Made by a program: the position numbers and the translations under genes
The notes under the pieces: generated by a model
Database searches by the model: none
Told to the model about the DNA's origin: nothing
What the model saw: only the letters and a program-made list of their open reading frames with translations
DNA from: Micromonospora chokoriensis
GTDB taxonomy: Bacteria; Actinomycetota; Actinomycetes; Mycobacteriales; Micromonosporaceae
DNA: 64,000 nt
Reading direction: 5' to 3'
NCBI RefSeq assembly: GCF_900091505.1
Contig: NZ_LT607409.1
Span: forward strand, 6,200,001-6,264,000
Shown: piece by piece, positions 52,063 through 60,311 of the stretch
Numbering within the stretch: the stretch's first letter is position 1
Layout: every line of letters begins with the position of its first letter

Positions 52063-52077
52063 CTGTTATCGCTCACA
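52063..52077. promoter_or_regulatory. lacO-like site, third copy
   Basis: TGTTATCGCTCACAG, identical to 50079-50093 and inverted relative to 51894-51906. Candidate upstream operator of the xylanase gene. Confidence 0.5.
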
Positions 52078-52243
52078 GCTAGCATGCGAGACCGAGCGGG
52101 GCCGGCGGTCCGGCGCGTACTGACGGCGACCAGCCCCGTCCCCGGGGGGCGGTAGCCACACCGTCGCGACGATTCGGCGATGCGGACGACGACCGCCGCC
52201 CGGCAGCTCCGACGGTAGAAGGGCGGGCGCCTGCGGGTCGCCC

Positions 52244-53152
52244 TCAGTCGTCAGGGCTGAGGAAGTCGGTGATCAGGGTAGCGAGACCCTGTGGTCGTTC
52301 GGCGACCATCGCGTGGCTGGCACCCGCGAGATGCCACACCCGCAGAGACGGGTTCTCCACAGCGGCGAGCCGTTCGGCGGTGACCTTGCGGTACGCCTCG
52401 TACAGGCCGTGGAACGGCTGCTGTTCGGGCAGATCCTCGGTGGCGAGGACGAGCAGCAGCGGGCAGCGGGTGTCGCGGTAGGCGGGCATCAGGTCGAGGG
52501 AGTCCATGGCGTCGCGGAGCTGCCGGGTAAGGTCCGGCGCGGGCCGCAGCCGGCTGCGGCCGTCCTCGCCGGGCACGAGGTTGCGCTCGAAGGCCGCCAC
52601 CCAATCGTCCGGCGCGCCTCCGTAGCGCTGGGCCATGGCCCGCTGCCCCGCGACCAGGGCAGCCACCTGTTCGGCGGTCAGCGGCTCGGCCACCATCGCG
52701 GCCATCCCGTCGAAGACGGCCCGCAGCGTGGCCAACCCGGTCCCAGCCTGCTCGGGATCCAGCCCGGCGAGCTGGTCGCGACGGTTGAGCGGCGGATTGC
52801 CGTCGAGGCTGACGGCACCGGGGCACTCCGGGTGACGCTGCGCCCACAGGGTGGCGAGCATGCCGCCGAGGGAGACGCCGACCACCGCCGGGGAGGTGAG
52901 GCCGAGGTCGTCGCTGACGGCGGCCAGGTCGGCCAGCACGTCGTCCCAGCGCCACGGGCCGTCTCCGGAGCGCCCGTGACCACGTAGGTCGACGGTGACC
53001 ACCCGGTGGGCCGGGCGCAGGTGCTCGGCGAGGGTGGCCATCTGGGCGAGGTTGCCGCCGGCACCGTGCAGGAGCAGCAGCGGCTGGCCGGATCCGCCGA
53101 AGTCGCGGATCGCGATGGGCACGGTCCCGGAGTCGACAATGGTCTCAGCCAC
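52244..53152 (-). CDS. alpha/beta-fold hydrolase
   Basis: A 302-residue cytoplasmic hydrolase. The oxyanion strand is LLLLHGAGGNLAQM (about 23-36), the nucleophile elbow is VVGVSLGGML (Ser about 94), the acid is in LLVLATEDLP and the His in LAGASHAM. The lid region is between 120 and 210. It is of the broad esterase/epoxide hydrolase/lactonase class with unknown substrate. GTG 53152 follows GGAAGGAACCC and overlaps the upstream HTH gene by eight bases, so that regulator and hydrolase form a coupled pair. Confidence 0.87.
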   Translation of the reverse strand: MAETIVDSGTVPIAIRDFGGSGQPLLLLHGAGGNLAQMATLAEHLRPAHRVVTVDLRGHGRSGDGPWRWDDVLADLAAVSDDLGLTSPAVVGVSLGGMLATLWAQRHPECPGAVSLDGNPPLNRRDQLAGLDPEQAGTGLATLRAVFDGMAAMVAEPLTAEQVAALVAGQRAMAQRYGGAPDDWVAAFERNLVPGEDGRSRLRPAPDLTRQLRDAMDSLDLMPAYRDTRCPLLLVLATEDLPEQQPFHGLYEAYRKVTAERLAAVENPSLRVWHLAGASHAMVAERPQGLATLITDFLSPDD

Positions 53153-53612
53153 GTCGGGTTCCTTCCCTGAGCAGCCGGTCTCGTACGGAAGCGCAGCGCA
53201 CGCCGCCTTCGGGGTGGCGGGCGAGCTTGTCACGGGAGACCAGGTCGTGGACGCCCTGGCGGGTGATGCCGAGCATGGCGCCGGCCACCGCGTACGACAC
53301 GGATTCTGCGGTCGGGTGGCCGACCCGTCGAGCGACGGCCTGGCCGAGCGGGCTGCGCCACCAGTCGATGGGTGGGTCGAACGGTGTGTCCCCCGGATAG
53401 AGGGTGGAGATCGCGCGCATGACCGCGCCGACGGCGGCCCGCTGGTCGCCGCTGACGATCGTGGTGGCCAAGGATCGGGCCCGCTCCCGGATGACGGCGC
53501 GCAGCGGGCCGATGGCGTCGTGGCCGTCGACCAGGATGTCGAGGGGGTCGAGCAGCCGGATGTCGATCAACCGGATGAGGTGCTCGGTCAGTTCGTCGTG
53601 CGTGGGTGCCAT
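53145..53612 (-). CDS. small HTH-containing regulator
   Basis: A 155-residue protein. Its C-terminal part SVSYAVAGAMLGITRQGVHDLVSRDKLARHPEGG (about 112-145) is a helix-turn-helix of MerR/excisionase-like or phage-type shape. The N-terminal 100 residues are helical and unrecognised. ATG 53612 is chosen because GGAGGAGGCGGC precedes it. A 40-base double dyad starts 17 bases upstream, so it likely represses itself and the following hydrolase gene. Confidence 0.78.
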   Translation of the reverse strand: MAPTHDELTEHLIRLIDIRLLDPLDILVDGHDAIGPLRAVIRERARSLATTIVSGDQRAAVGAVMRAISTLYPGDTPFDPPIDWWRSPLGQAVARRVGHPTAESVSYAVAGAMLGITRQGVHDLVSRDKLARHPEGGVRCASVRDRLLREGTRRG

Positions 53613-53628
53613 GCCGCCTCCTCCACTA

Positions 53629-53668
53629 CTTGACACCCATCGTCAAGCGCTTGACGGCCAGTGTCAAG
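53629..53668. promoter_or_regulatory. 40-bp double dyad operator
   Basis: The centre CGTCAAGCGCTTGACG (53641-53656) is a perfect 16-base palindrome. CTTGACAC (53629-53636) and GTGTCAAG (53661-53668) flank it symmetrically at four bases each side. Four TTGAC/GTCAA half-sites are thus spaced regularly, as for two cooperating dimers. Position just before the HTH gene suggests autoregulation. Confidence 0.7.
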
Positions 53669-53753
53669 CACGATGGGCGTGAGCACGGTGCTCGGCAGCG
53701 CCGTGCACGGCCGCAGACCGGGTGCGGCACCGGCGAGAACCACGACGCTCCCG

Positions 53754-54752
53754 TCAGTCGGCAGCGCCGCCGTGCCCCCGCTCGGCCAGGCTCGCCTCGA
53801 GGCGTACCCCGGCGAGCATGTCGGCGGTGGTGTGCGCCCGGATGCCGGGCTGCGTGCCGTCGGCGAACCGGGCGACGACCGCCCGGACGTGTCGCTCGGC
53901 GGGCGCGGCGAGGCCGTCGTAGACGGCCGCGAACAGCTCCTGCGCCGGCCGCCGCAGCCACCCCTCGGGAAGGAGTTCCACGGGCAACTGCGGATCGAGG
54001 ACGGGGAACCGCCGGAAGGTGTCCATCACCTCGGTACGGGCCCGTACCGCGGCGGCACCGTCGACCTCCCCGGACACCACAGCGGGCAGCAGCGGCGTCC
54101 AACGCCGGAGGAACGCCTCGTAACTCCGGCTGATCGCCTCGATGTCCCAGGCCTCGATCGGGGCACGGTGGATGGCCGAGTCAAGGGGTGCCTGCCGCCC
54201 GCGAAACACCGTCACGGCACCGAGGGTGAGCTGGTCGAGACGGGCACGAGCCGGGGCGTTCAGGTCGCGCGGCGAGATCCACAGCCCGTCGTACAACGGT
54301 GCGTAGCCGAGCCACCTCAGCTGCGCCCGCAGGGCCCGCCGCTGCCCGCTCAACTCCTGTGGCAGCGAGAAGGCGACGACCGTCCAGCACCCGTCCCATC
54401 GCACCGTCGAGGTGGTGGAGGTGAGGATCCAGTGGGCTCCGGCGGAGAGGCTCGCGGCAGCGCCGCGGCTGAGCCGGTACGAGCTGCGGCGTCCCAGTCG
54501 GCTGCCCTCCAGCACGCCGCGCCGGGCCAGCCGGCTGATCGCGGTGCGCGCACCGGCCGTCGTCACGCCGGTCTCCCCGAGCAGCGCCACGATGGCGGCG
54601 GACGGGAGCGAGACACGGGTCCGCAGTGTGTAATCCGCCAGCAGGGTCACGGCGACCCCCTGGGGTGAGTTGCCCGCCTGCCGCCGGGGCAGCCGGAGCT
54701 CGTGATCTCCGTCGTCCGGATAGATCTCGTCGATGTCGAACGGGCTTGCCAC
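53754..54752 (-). CDS. PaaX-family transcriptional regulator
   Basis: A 332-residue regulator. The PaaX-like winged helix is about 30-105 (LADYTLRTRVSLPSAAIVALLGETGVTTAGARTAISRLARRGVLEGSRLGRRSSYRLS), followed by the central WDGCWTVVAFSLPQELSGQRRALRAQLRWLGYAPLYDGLWISP domain and the PaaX C-terminal part (SYEAFLRRWTPLLPAV). PaaX itself represses phenylacetate genes on sensing its CoA ester. No such genes are near, so the target is unknown; the divergent esterase is one candidate. GTG 54752 with GGAGCG upstream is the chosen start. Confidence 0.87.
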   Translation of the reverse strand: MASPFDIDEIYPDDGDHELRLPRRQAGNSPQGVAVTLLADYTLRTRVSLPSAAIVALLGETGVTTAGARTAISRLARRGVLEGSRLGRRSSYRLSRGAAASLSAGAHWILTSTTSTVRWDGCWTVVAFSLPQELSGQRRALRAQLRWLGYAPLYDGLWISPRDLNAPARARLDQLTLGAVTVFRGRQAPLDSAIHRAPIEAWDIEAISRSYEAFLRRWTPLLPAVVSGEVDGAAAVRARTEVMDTFRRFPVLDPQLPVELLPEGWLRRPAQELFAAVYDGLAAPAERHVRAVVARFADGTQPGIRAHTTADMLAGVRLEASLAERGHGGAAD

Positions 54753-55020
54753 AGGCGCTCCGTGCTCTTCAGGGACGGTGTGACGACTGTAGACGGAGCA
54801 GCGCCCGGCCGGCTCCCGGGCTCGATCGACGATAGAAAGACTTCGATTGACACTTGTCGGTCCCGGGGGAACACTAATTGCCATGCAATGCCGCCCGGAG
54901 CCGGGCAGGGACAGGGCAGACCACAGGTAGCGGGCAGGCGTGATCAGGCGGGCACCGGGCGCACCCGCCACCGGATCGCGCCACCAATCCAGCCGCACCG
55001 GCAATCGAAGGAGTCGTCCG

Positions 55021-56340
55021 TTGACAATCAAGAGAAAACTGCTGCTCGCGCTCGCCGTGCCACTGGTGACGGCCGGCCTGGTGATCCCCGCGTTCCGACC
55101 CGCGTACGCGGCGTCGCTGACCGAGGTGACCAGCTTCGGGGACAACCCGGGGCGGATGCGTATGCACGTCTACGTGCCGGACAACCGGCCGGCCAGGCCG
55201 GCGACGGTGGTGGCCATGCACGGCTGCGGCGGCTCCGGCCCCGGGTTCTACTCCGGGAGCGAGTTCGCCGGCCTCGCCGACCGCTACGGGTACATCGTGA
55301 TCTACCCGTCCGCCACCCAGCAGGCCGGCTTCGGCAACTGCTTCGACACCTGGTCGGACGCCGCCAAGCGGCGAGGCGGGGGCAGTGACCCGGTCTCGAT
55401 CATCTCCATGATCCGGTACGTGCAGCAGCAGTACGCGGCCGACCCGGACCGGGTCTACGCCACCGGCAGCTCGTCCGGCGGCATGATGACCAACCACATG
55501 CTGGCGCTCTACCCCGACGTGTTCAAGGCCGGCGCCGCGTTCATGGGCGTGCCGTTCAACTGCTTCGCCAACGCGGCGGACTACCCGCCCGGCAGCAGCC
55601 AGTGCACCGGCGGGAACATGAACCGCACGCCGCAGCAGTGGGGCGACGCGGTGCGCCAGGCGTACCCCGGCTTCGCCGGACCCCGTCCACGCGTGCAGCT
55701 CTGGCACGGCACCAACGACACCCTGGTGCCGTACTCGCTGTTGCAGGAGACGATCGAGCAGTGGACCAACGTGTTCGGCCTGAGTCAGACACCCACCTCC
55801 ACCGACACGCCCCAGGCCAACTGGAACCGGCGTCGGTACGCCGACACCAGCGGCACCGTCCAGGTCGAGGCGTACAGCATCCAGGGCGCCGGGCACAGCC
55901 TGCCGTCCGGCGGTATGGCCGCCGCCGCCCTGCAGTTCTTCGGCCTGACCAACCCCACGACCCCGCCGCCGACCACCCCGCCGCCGACGACTCCGCCCCC
56001 GACCACGCCGCCGCCGACCAACGGCGCGTGCCGGGTGACCGTCGCCGTCAACGCCTGGAACAACGGCCTGACCGAGAACATCACCATCACCAACACGGGC
56101 ACCAGCGCCGTCAACGGCTGGTCCCTGGTCTTCACCCTGCCCAGCGGACAGACCATCACCTCGGGCTGGAACGCCACCTACTCGCCCAACTCCGGGCAGG
56201 TGACGGCCCGCAACGTCGCGTACAACGGGGGCATCCCCGTCAACGGCTCGGTGACGATCGGTTTCCAGGCCAGCCACAGCGGTAACAACGCCCGACCGGC
56301 ATCGTTCACCCTCAACGGCGCGTCCTGCACGGTCGCCTGA
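55021..56340 (+). CDS. secreted CE1/PHB-depolymerase-like esterase with CBM2
   Basis: A 439-residue exported esterase. Start TTG 55021 with GAAGGAG seven bases upstream. Signal peptide to about 30 (RPAYA); hydrolase domain about 32-300 with VVAMHGCGGSGPGF, nucleophile Ser151 in TGSSSGG, LWHGTNDTLVP (Asp) and QGAGHSLP (His); linker of four PTTPPP units; CBM2 cellulose/xylan-binding domain about 335-439 with WNNGLTENITITNTGTSAVNGW and GWNATYS. It probably deacetylates or deferuloylates plant cell-wall xylan. Confidence 0.92.
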   Translation: MTIKRKLLLALAVPLVTAGLVIPAFRPAYAASLTEVTSFGDNPGRMRMHVYVPDNRPARPATVVAMHGCGGSGPGFYSGSEFAGLADRYGYIVIYPSATQQAGFGNCFDTWSDAAKRRGGGSDPVSIISMIRYVQQQYAADPDRVYATGSSSGGMMTNHMLALYPDVFKAGAAFMGVPFNCFANAADYPPGSSQCTGGNMNRTPQQWGDAVRQAYPGFAGPRPRVQLWHGTNDTLVPYSLLQETIEQWTNVFGLSQTPTSTDTPQANWNRRRYADTSGTVQVEAYSIQGAGHSLPSGGMAAAALQFFGLTNPTTPPPTTPPPTTPPPTTPPPTNGACRVTVAVNAWNNGLTENITITNTGTSAVNGWSLVFTLPSGQTITSGWNATYSPNSGQVTARNVAYNGGIPVNGSVTIGFQASHSGNNARPASFTLNGASCTVA

Positions 56341-56364
56341 GACCGGACCGACGTCGACGAGACC

Positions 56365-56401
56365 GTGCGCCGGTCACCACCTCGCGTGGTGACCGGCGCA
56401 C
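56365..56401. terminator. 16-bp hairpin terminator
   Basis: GTGCGCCGGTCACCAC (56365-56380) pairs perfectly with 56386-56401 around the loop CTCGC. It separates the convergent CE1-CBM2 esterase and arabinofuranosidase genes. Confidence 0.88.
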
Positions 56402-56423
56402 GACTCGTTCCGGCGTCGCCGGG

Positions 56424-58007
56424 TCAGCGGTAACCGGCGCCCACCACGCTGGCCTGCACCGCGTTCTCGGTCGCGTCGGACGGGTAGCCGGCGACCATGG
56501 CTCCCTCGTAGAAGGTGCCGGCGCTCAGGTTCGCGCCGCCGTCGGGCTTGCAGCAGTCACCGCCACTGCCCAGGATGATCGCGCCCTGCTTCTTCATCGG
56601 GCTGTATCCCGGCGGGAGCGCGCCGTCATAGAGGGTGTAGAGGCTGCCGGACTGCGCGTCGCTGCCCTTGATGGCGAAGCGGGTGGTGCCGTTGTTCTTC
56701 AGCGTCGCGGTGACGAACTTGCTGGTGAACGCACGCTGGTTCGGGTTCCAGGCCTGGCTGCCACCCGGGAACAGGCCCCACTCCAGGTCCGCCTGCACCC
56801 AGGGGCCGGAGCCCGAGCAGCCGCCGAACCAGCACTGCTTGCTGAAGTTGATGGCGTCCATCGCGCCGGCGGCGTCCGCCTTCCTGGTCGTCTCGCTGTT
56901 GCCGTAGTCGAAGCAGCAGCCGCTGTTGACGTGGGTGCCGCTGGTGACCATGTACATGCCCTCGGGCGCCGCACCGGTCGGCACGCCGGTGAGGTGCCCG
57001 TCGCGCCAGTAGCTGTTGCCCGGGTTGATGTAGAGCGAGTACGCCTTCGCCCCGCCCACGGTCAGCGACTCCGACGTGGCGATCGCCGGTCTGCTCTGCG
57101 GCGAGCCCGGAACGACGCTGGAGCCCTGGTACCAGAGGTCGTTACCGCGTCCGGACTGGTCGAAGACGACGGTGATCACGCAGGTCGTGCCGGCGCAGAA
57201 GGAGTCCTGCGTGGCGGCGACGGCGGTGCCGCCGGCACCGGACACCGCGATGTTGCGGGTCGTGTTGTCCGACGAGCGACGCACCTGGTAGAGGTTGCCG
57301 GTGTACGCCGCGTAGAGGGCCCGCGTCGTGCTGTGCGCCGCGATGCACGGCGTGCCGCCAGAGGCGTAGATGTCACACGGGCGCGCGCCGCTCGGCGGTG
57401 GGGTGGTCGGCGGTGGCGTCGTCGGCGGGGTGCTCGGCGAGGTCCACTGCTGGTTCGCGCCGCCGTTGCAGGACCAGAGGATGATCTTGGTGCCGTTCGC
57501 CGTGCCGGCGGCGTTGGCGTCGAGGCAGAGCCCGGACTGCACGCCGGTGATGGTGCCGTTGCTGTTGACGTTCCACTGCTGGTTGTTCTGACCGTTGCAG
57601 TCCCAGATGATCACCTGCGTGCCGTTGGTGGTGCCCCGGCCGTTGGCGTCCAGGCACTTGTTGCCGTACACCGTGAGCTGCCTGCTCGACGTCCAGGTCC
57701 AGGTCTGGCCGGCGCTGCCGGTGCAGTCCCAGAGTTGGGTCTGGGTGCCGTTGGTGGTGCTGGAGTTCGGCACCTCCAGGCAGCGACCGGACTGGGCGCC
57801 GACGACCGTGGTGCTCTGCCCGGGCTCGATCGCCGCGGACACGGCTGCCGCGGCTTCGGCCGCGAAGGGTGAGGTGGTCGGCGTGGTGCCGTAGCCGACG
57901 AGGACGCCGACCAGGGCAGCGGCCAGAAAGGTCAGACGTCGCGCGCGGCGGCGTCTCGGGATGGGATCGAGGGCCGTTCCTGGCCCACCGGGGGACGGGG
58001 TTCGCAC
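56424..58007 (-). CDS. secreted CBM13-GH54 alpha-L-arabinofuranosidase
   Basis: A 527-residue exported enzyme. Start GTG 58007, GAGGAG upstream. A long basic N-region (RRRRARR) and hydrophobic segment form the signal peptide (to about 58). A ricin-type CBM13 is at about 63-190, followed by a PTTPPP linker. The catalytic domain (about 205-527) begins PCDIYASGGTPCIAAHSTTRALY and has VRRSSDNTTRNI and VFDQSGRGNDL, the pattern of arabinofuranosidase B catalytic domains (GH54). It would release arabinose side chains from arabinoxylan or arabinan. The fungal-type C-terminal arabinose-binding domain is replaced by the N-terminal CBM13. Confidence 0.9.
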   Translation of the reverse strand: MRTPSPGGPGTALDPIPRRRRARRLTFLAAALVGVLVGYGTTPTTSPFAAEAAAAVSAAIEPGQSTTVVGAQSGRCLEVPNSSTTNGTQTQLWDCTGSAGQTWTWTSSRQLTVYGNKCLDANGRGTTNGTQVIIWDCNGQNNQQWNVNSNGTITGVQSGLCLDANAAGTANGTKIILWSCNGGANQQWTSPSTPPTTPPPTTPPPSGARPCDIYASGGTPCIAAHSTTRALYAAYTGNLYQVRRSSDNTTRNIAVSGAGGTAVAATQDSFCAGTTCVITVVFDQSGRGNDLWYQGSSVVPGSPQSRPAIATSESLTVGGAKAYSLYINPGNSYWRDGHLTGVPTGAAPEGMYMVTSGTHVNSGCCFDYGNSETTRKADAAGAMDAINFSKQCWFGGCSGSGPWVQADLEWGLFPGGSQAWNPNQRAFTSKFVTATLKNNGTTRFAIKGSDAQSGSLYTLYDGALPPGYSPMKKQGAIILGSGGDCCKPDGGANLSAGTFYEGAMVAGYPSDATENAVQASVVGAGYR

Positions 58008-58072
58008 GAGGTACTCCTCGGAGTCGGCGGAGGTGGGGGATGGGCGACGCGCCACGGGCGAGGGCGGGGTCG

Positions 58073-58121
58073 GCGAATCGATTCGCAACGAATGGTAGGA
58101 TCTTTATTTCATTCATGTCAA
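58073..58121 (-). promoter_or_regulatory. arabinofuranosidase promoter with GAATCGATTC operator
   Basis: Leftward TTGACA (58116-58121), 18 bases, TACCAT (58092-58097), then the palindrome GCGAATCGATTCGC (58073-58086) at the predicted start. This matches the order and spacing of the promoter at 60077-60124. A further dyad ATTCG-CAA-CGAAT overlaps (58081-58093). Confidence 0.72.
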
Positions 58122-58132
58122 TGAATGCGGTC

Positions 58133-58181
58133 GGTAGGTGATGCGCCGACCACCCGACGAGCGGCCGGCGCATCACCTACC
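58133..58181. terminator. 16-bp hairpin terminator
   Basis: GGTAGGTGATGCGCCG (58133-58148) pairs perfectly with CGGCGCATCACCTACC (58166-58181) around a 17-base loop. It lies nine bases beyond the stop of the leftward clan GH-A gene and shields the next promoter from readthrough. Confidence 0.88.
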
Positions 58182-58190
58182 CCGAGACAC

Positions 58191-60026
58191 CTACCGCCCC
58201 AGGAGCCGCCACGTCTGGTTCAACGGGCTGCCCTGATTGACCGCTCGGCAGGTCCACTGGTGGACCTGCGCGCCGGCCGCCGTGGAGACCGCGTTGACGT
58301 CCACGCACTTGCCACTGTGCCGGGCAACGAGTTGGTAGTCGTGCGAGTCGTTACCCGAGTAGGTCACCTTGCGCAGCGCGAACTGCTGGTTCGAGCTGTT
58401 CAGGCAGGTCCACTGGTGCACGGCCGCACCGTCGGCGGCGGACACCCCGCTGACGTCGAGGCACTTCCCGCTCTGCTGGTTGACCACCGTGTACGTGTTG
58501 GCCACCCCGGCGACCGGCCGGAAGTTCCACAGCTGCTGGTCACCGCCGTCGCAGTGGTTCTGCTGCTGGACGTTGCCGTCGGCGGTGCTCAGGCCGGCGT
58601 TGTTCAGGCACTGCTGGGAGTGCTGCGCCACGGCCACCGACTGGAAGCCGCCCTCCGAGGGAGGCAGCAGCGTGAGCGTGTAGGTGTCGGTCTGGTTGGA
58701 GTACGGCAGAGTCACCGTGGCGTTGTTGTTGGACACGTTCACCACGCTGTTCGAGACCGTGACCGGCCCCTGCACGGCACCGCCGTTGTTGTGCGGGATG
58801 CGCTGGGCGAGCACCCGGACCTGGTTGTTCTGCACGATGCCGCTGGTGGTGTCCAGGCGTTGCAGGTTGACGGTCAGGTTCCCGGTGGTCCGACCACCAC
58901 CGATCAGGACCTTCGCCGAGCCGGAATCCTTCGTGGCGTACGCGTCGAACGACTGGCTCGGGGTCACCCCGACGATCTGCCCGGTCTGCGAGGCGTAAAA
59001 GCGGTAGTTCCACCACTCGCCCTTGGGCTGGTGCTGACCGGCAGAGTTACGGATCAACAGGTTGCCGAGGTCGTTGTGCAGACTGCCCCCGCTGGCCCAG
59101 TTCGCGCGCAGGCCGTCCGCCCGGGCCCGCTCCAGGCGCGCGATGTACCACGCACCGTCGGCCGGGTTCTGCTCGTCGGGGGCGCCGTACTCGTTGATCT
59201 GGTACGGACGCGGGTGGGCGATGCCGCGCGGGTCGAGGGTGGCGTTGGCCGCCGCGACGTTGGCGACCGGGTCACCGGGCAGGGAGTGCCAGCTGATGAT
59301 GTCCGGCACCGTGTTGGTCGAGCGGACGAAGTCCAGGTACTGGTTCCAGAACGTGTGGTTGGTCGACGGTACGCAGGCACAGCTCGGCCCGACGATGAGC
59401 TGGCTGGGGAACTCCGCCCGGATGCGCTGGTAGGTGCGGCGCCACAGTTCGAGGTACTGCGAGATGGGGCGGTTCCAGAAGATGGTGATGTTGGGTTCGT
59501 TCCAGATGTCCCACTGCACCGACAGCCCGGACGCCCGGACGTCGCCGATCAGGCGGGTCAGGAAGTTGTCGTAGTCGGTCCAGTTGCCGTTGTCACCGGG
59601 AAAGCGGGAGATCCCGGCGCCGTCGGCACCCCAGAGGTCGTGCGGCAGGATGATGAACTGCCCACCGAGGGCGTTGGTCCGGCGCGCCTGGGCGAGTGTG
59701 GAGTTCCAGCGGCGGTCGTAGGTCCCGCCGACCCAGCCGCTGCCCGGAAGCTGTGCGCCGCCGGCACGCATGTACTGGAACTTGACGTCCCGGTAGAAGT
59801 GGTCGGCCGGACCGCTGGCGTTCTCGGTCATGCCGTAGATCCAGCCGGAGGCGCGGTAGGTCGGCGTACCGCTGGTCGAGGAGAAGTTGACACTGATCGA
59901 CTCGTCGGCGGCCTGCGCGGGGGACGGGGCGACGGCGACGGCGGTCGTGGCGGCGAGCAGGCCGACCACGAGTCGGGCGACGATCGCACCGACTCGTCCT
60001 GACCTGCCGCGGGACGGGGTTTTCAC
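58191..60026 (-). CDS. secreted clan GH-A glycoside hydrolase with CBM13
   Basis: A 611-residue exported enzyme. Start GTG 60026, AAGGAG upstream. Signal peptide to about 40 (SPAQAA); TIM-barrel hydrolase about 42-370 with acid/base Glu177 in QWDIWNEPN and nucleophile Glu279 in YQINEYGAP; a small beta domain about 375-455; then a three-repeat ricin-type CBM13 about 460-611 (DQQLW, NQQF, NQTW). It resembles GH39-like enzymes (xylosidase or arabinose-releasing types), but the family is not certain. It shares the operator with the arabinofuranosidase and the next importer, so an arabinose- or xylose-containing polymer is the likely substrate. Confidence 0.88.
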   Translation of the reverse strand: MKTPSRGRSGRVGAIVARLVVGLLAATTAVAVAPSPAQAADESISVNFSSTSGTPTYRASGWIYGMTENASGPADHFYRDVKFQYMRAGGAQLPGSGWVGGTYDRRWNSTLAQARRTNALGGQFIILPHDLWGADGAGISRFPGDNGNWTDYDNFLTRLIGDVRASGLSVQWDIWNEPNITIFWNRPISQYLELWRRTYQRIRAEFPSQLIVGPSCACVPSTNHTFWNQYLDFVRSTNTVPDIISWHSLPGDPVANVAAANATLDPRGIAHPRPYQINEYGAPDEQNPADGAWYIARLERARADGLRANWASGGSLHNDLGNLLIRNSAGQHQPKGEWWNYRFYASQTGQIVGVTPSQSFDAYATKDSGSAKVLIGGGRTTGNLTVNLQRLDTTSGIVQNNQVRVLAQRIPHNNGGAVQGPVTVSNSVVNVSNNNATVTLPYSNQTDTYTLTLLPPSEGGFQSVAVAQHSQQCLNNAGLSTADGNVQQQNHCDGGDQQLWNFRPVAGVANTYTVVNQQSGKCLDVSGVSAADGAAVHQWTCLNSSNQQFALRKVTYSGNDSHDYQLVARHSGKCVDVNAVSTAAGAQVHQWTCRAVNQGSPLNQTWRLLGR

Positions 60027-60076
60027 GGGCGGCTCCTTGGTGGGGCGTGGGGGACGCTCTCCGGAGGGCAGCGCTT

Positions 60077-60124
60077 GCGAATCGATTCGCACGGATCGTA
60101 GGACCGGGCACTGAACCGTGTCAA
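60077..60124 (-). promoter_or_regulatory. clan GH-A gene promoter with GAATCGATTC operator
   Basis: Leftward TTGACA (60119-60124), 18 bases, TACGAT (60095-60100), then GCGAATCGATTCGC (60077-60090) on the predicted start. Same layout as at 58073-58121, and both promoters also share TTCAT just before the -35. Confidence 0.72.
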
Positions 60125-60175
60125 TGAATTGACAGCCGGATGAAGACCGTGTTTCCGCGCTCGGCCGCCGATCTC

Positions 60176-60235
60176 TTGACCACCGGTTCCAGACCGTCTT
60201 ATCTTCGTGCGAACCGATTCGTCGAATCGATTCGC
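60176..60235 (+). promoter_or_regulatory. importer promoter with tandem GAATCGATTC operators
   Basis: Rightward TTGACC (60176-60181), 18 bases, TATCTT (60200-60205). Two adjoining operators follow: GCGAACCGATTCGT (60209-60222, one imperfect arm) and TCGAATCGATTCGC (60222-60235, core perfect). They cover the expected start and leader of the ABC importer operon. Confidence 0.7.
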
Positions 60236-60311
60236 CTCATGGCCGTGCCCCGCTCGGCCCGCGACTGTCACACCACCCCACCCTGACGATCGACTTGAAG
60301 TGAGGCACCAC

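Larger units (their letters stand above)
51677..52243. other. xylanase upstream gap with lacO-like sites
   Basis: A 567-base gap without a gene. It contains GTGAGCGATAACA (51894-51906) and its inverted second copy TGTTATCGCTCACAG (52063-52077), 169 bases apart, which could be bridged by a tetrameric repressor. Next to the first is the perfect palindrome CCTCGATATCGAGG (51880-51893). A TTGACG (51914-51919, minus strand) is present but without a convincing -10. Nothing was recognised in 52078-52243. Confidence 0.55.

Noticed and set aside
54847..54852. TTGACA before the CE1-CBM2 esterase as a promoter
   Set aside because: The nearest -10-like hexamer (TAATTG) is 22 bases away, too far for a normal sigma-70-type promoter.
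58125..60002. 625-codon plus-strand frame opposite the clan GH-A gene
   Set aside because: Shadow frame with no recognisable domain; the reverse strand encodes an intact secreted glycosidase.
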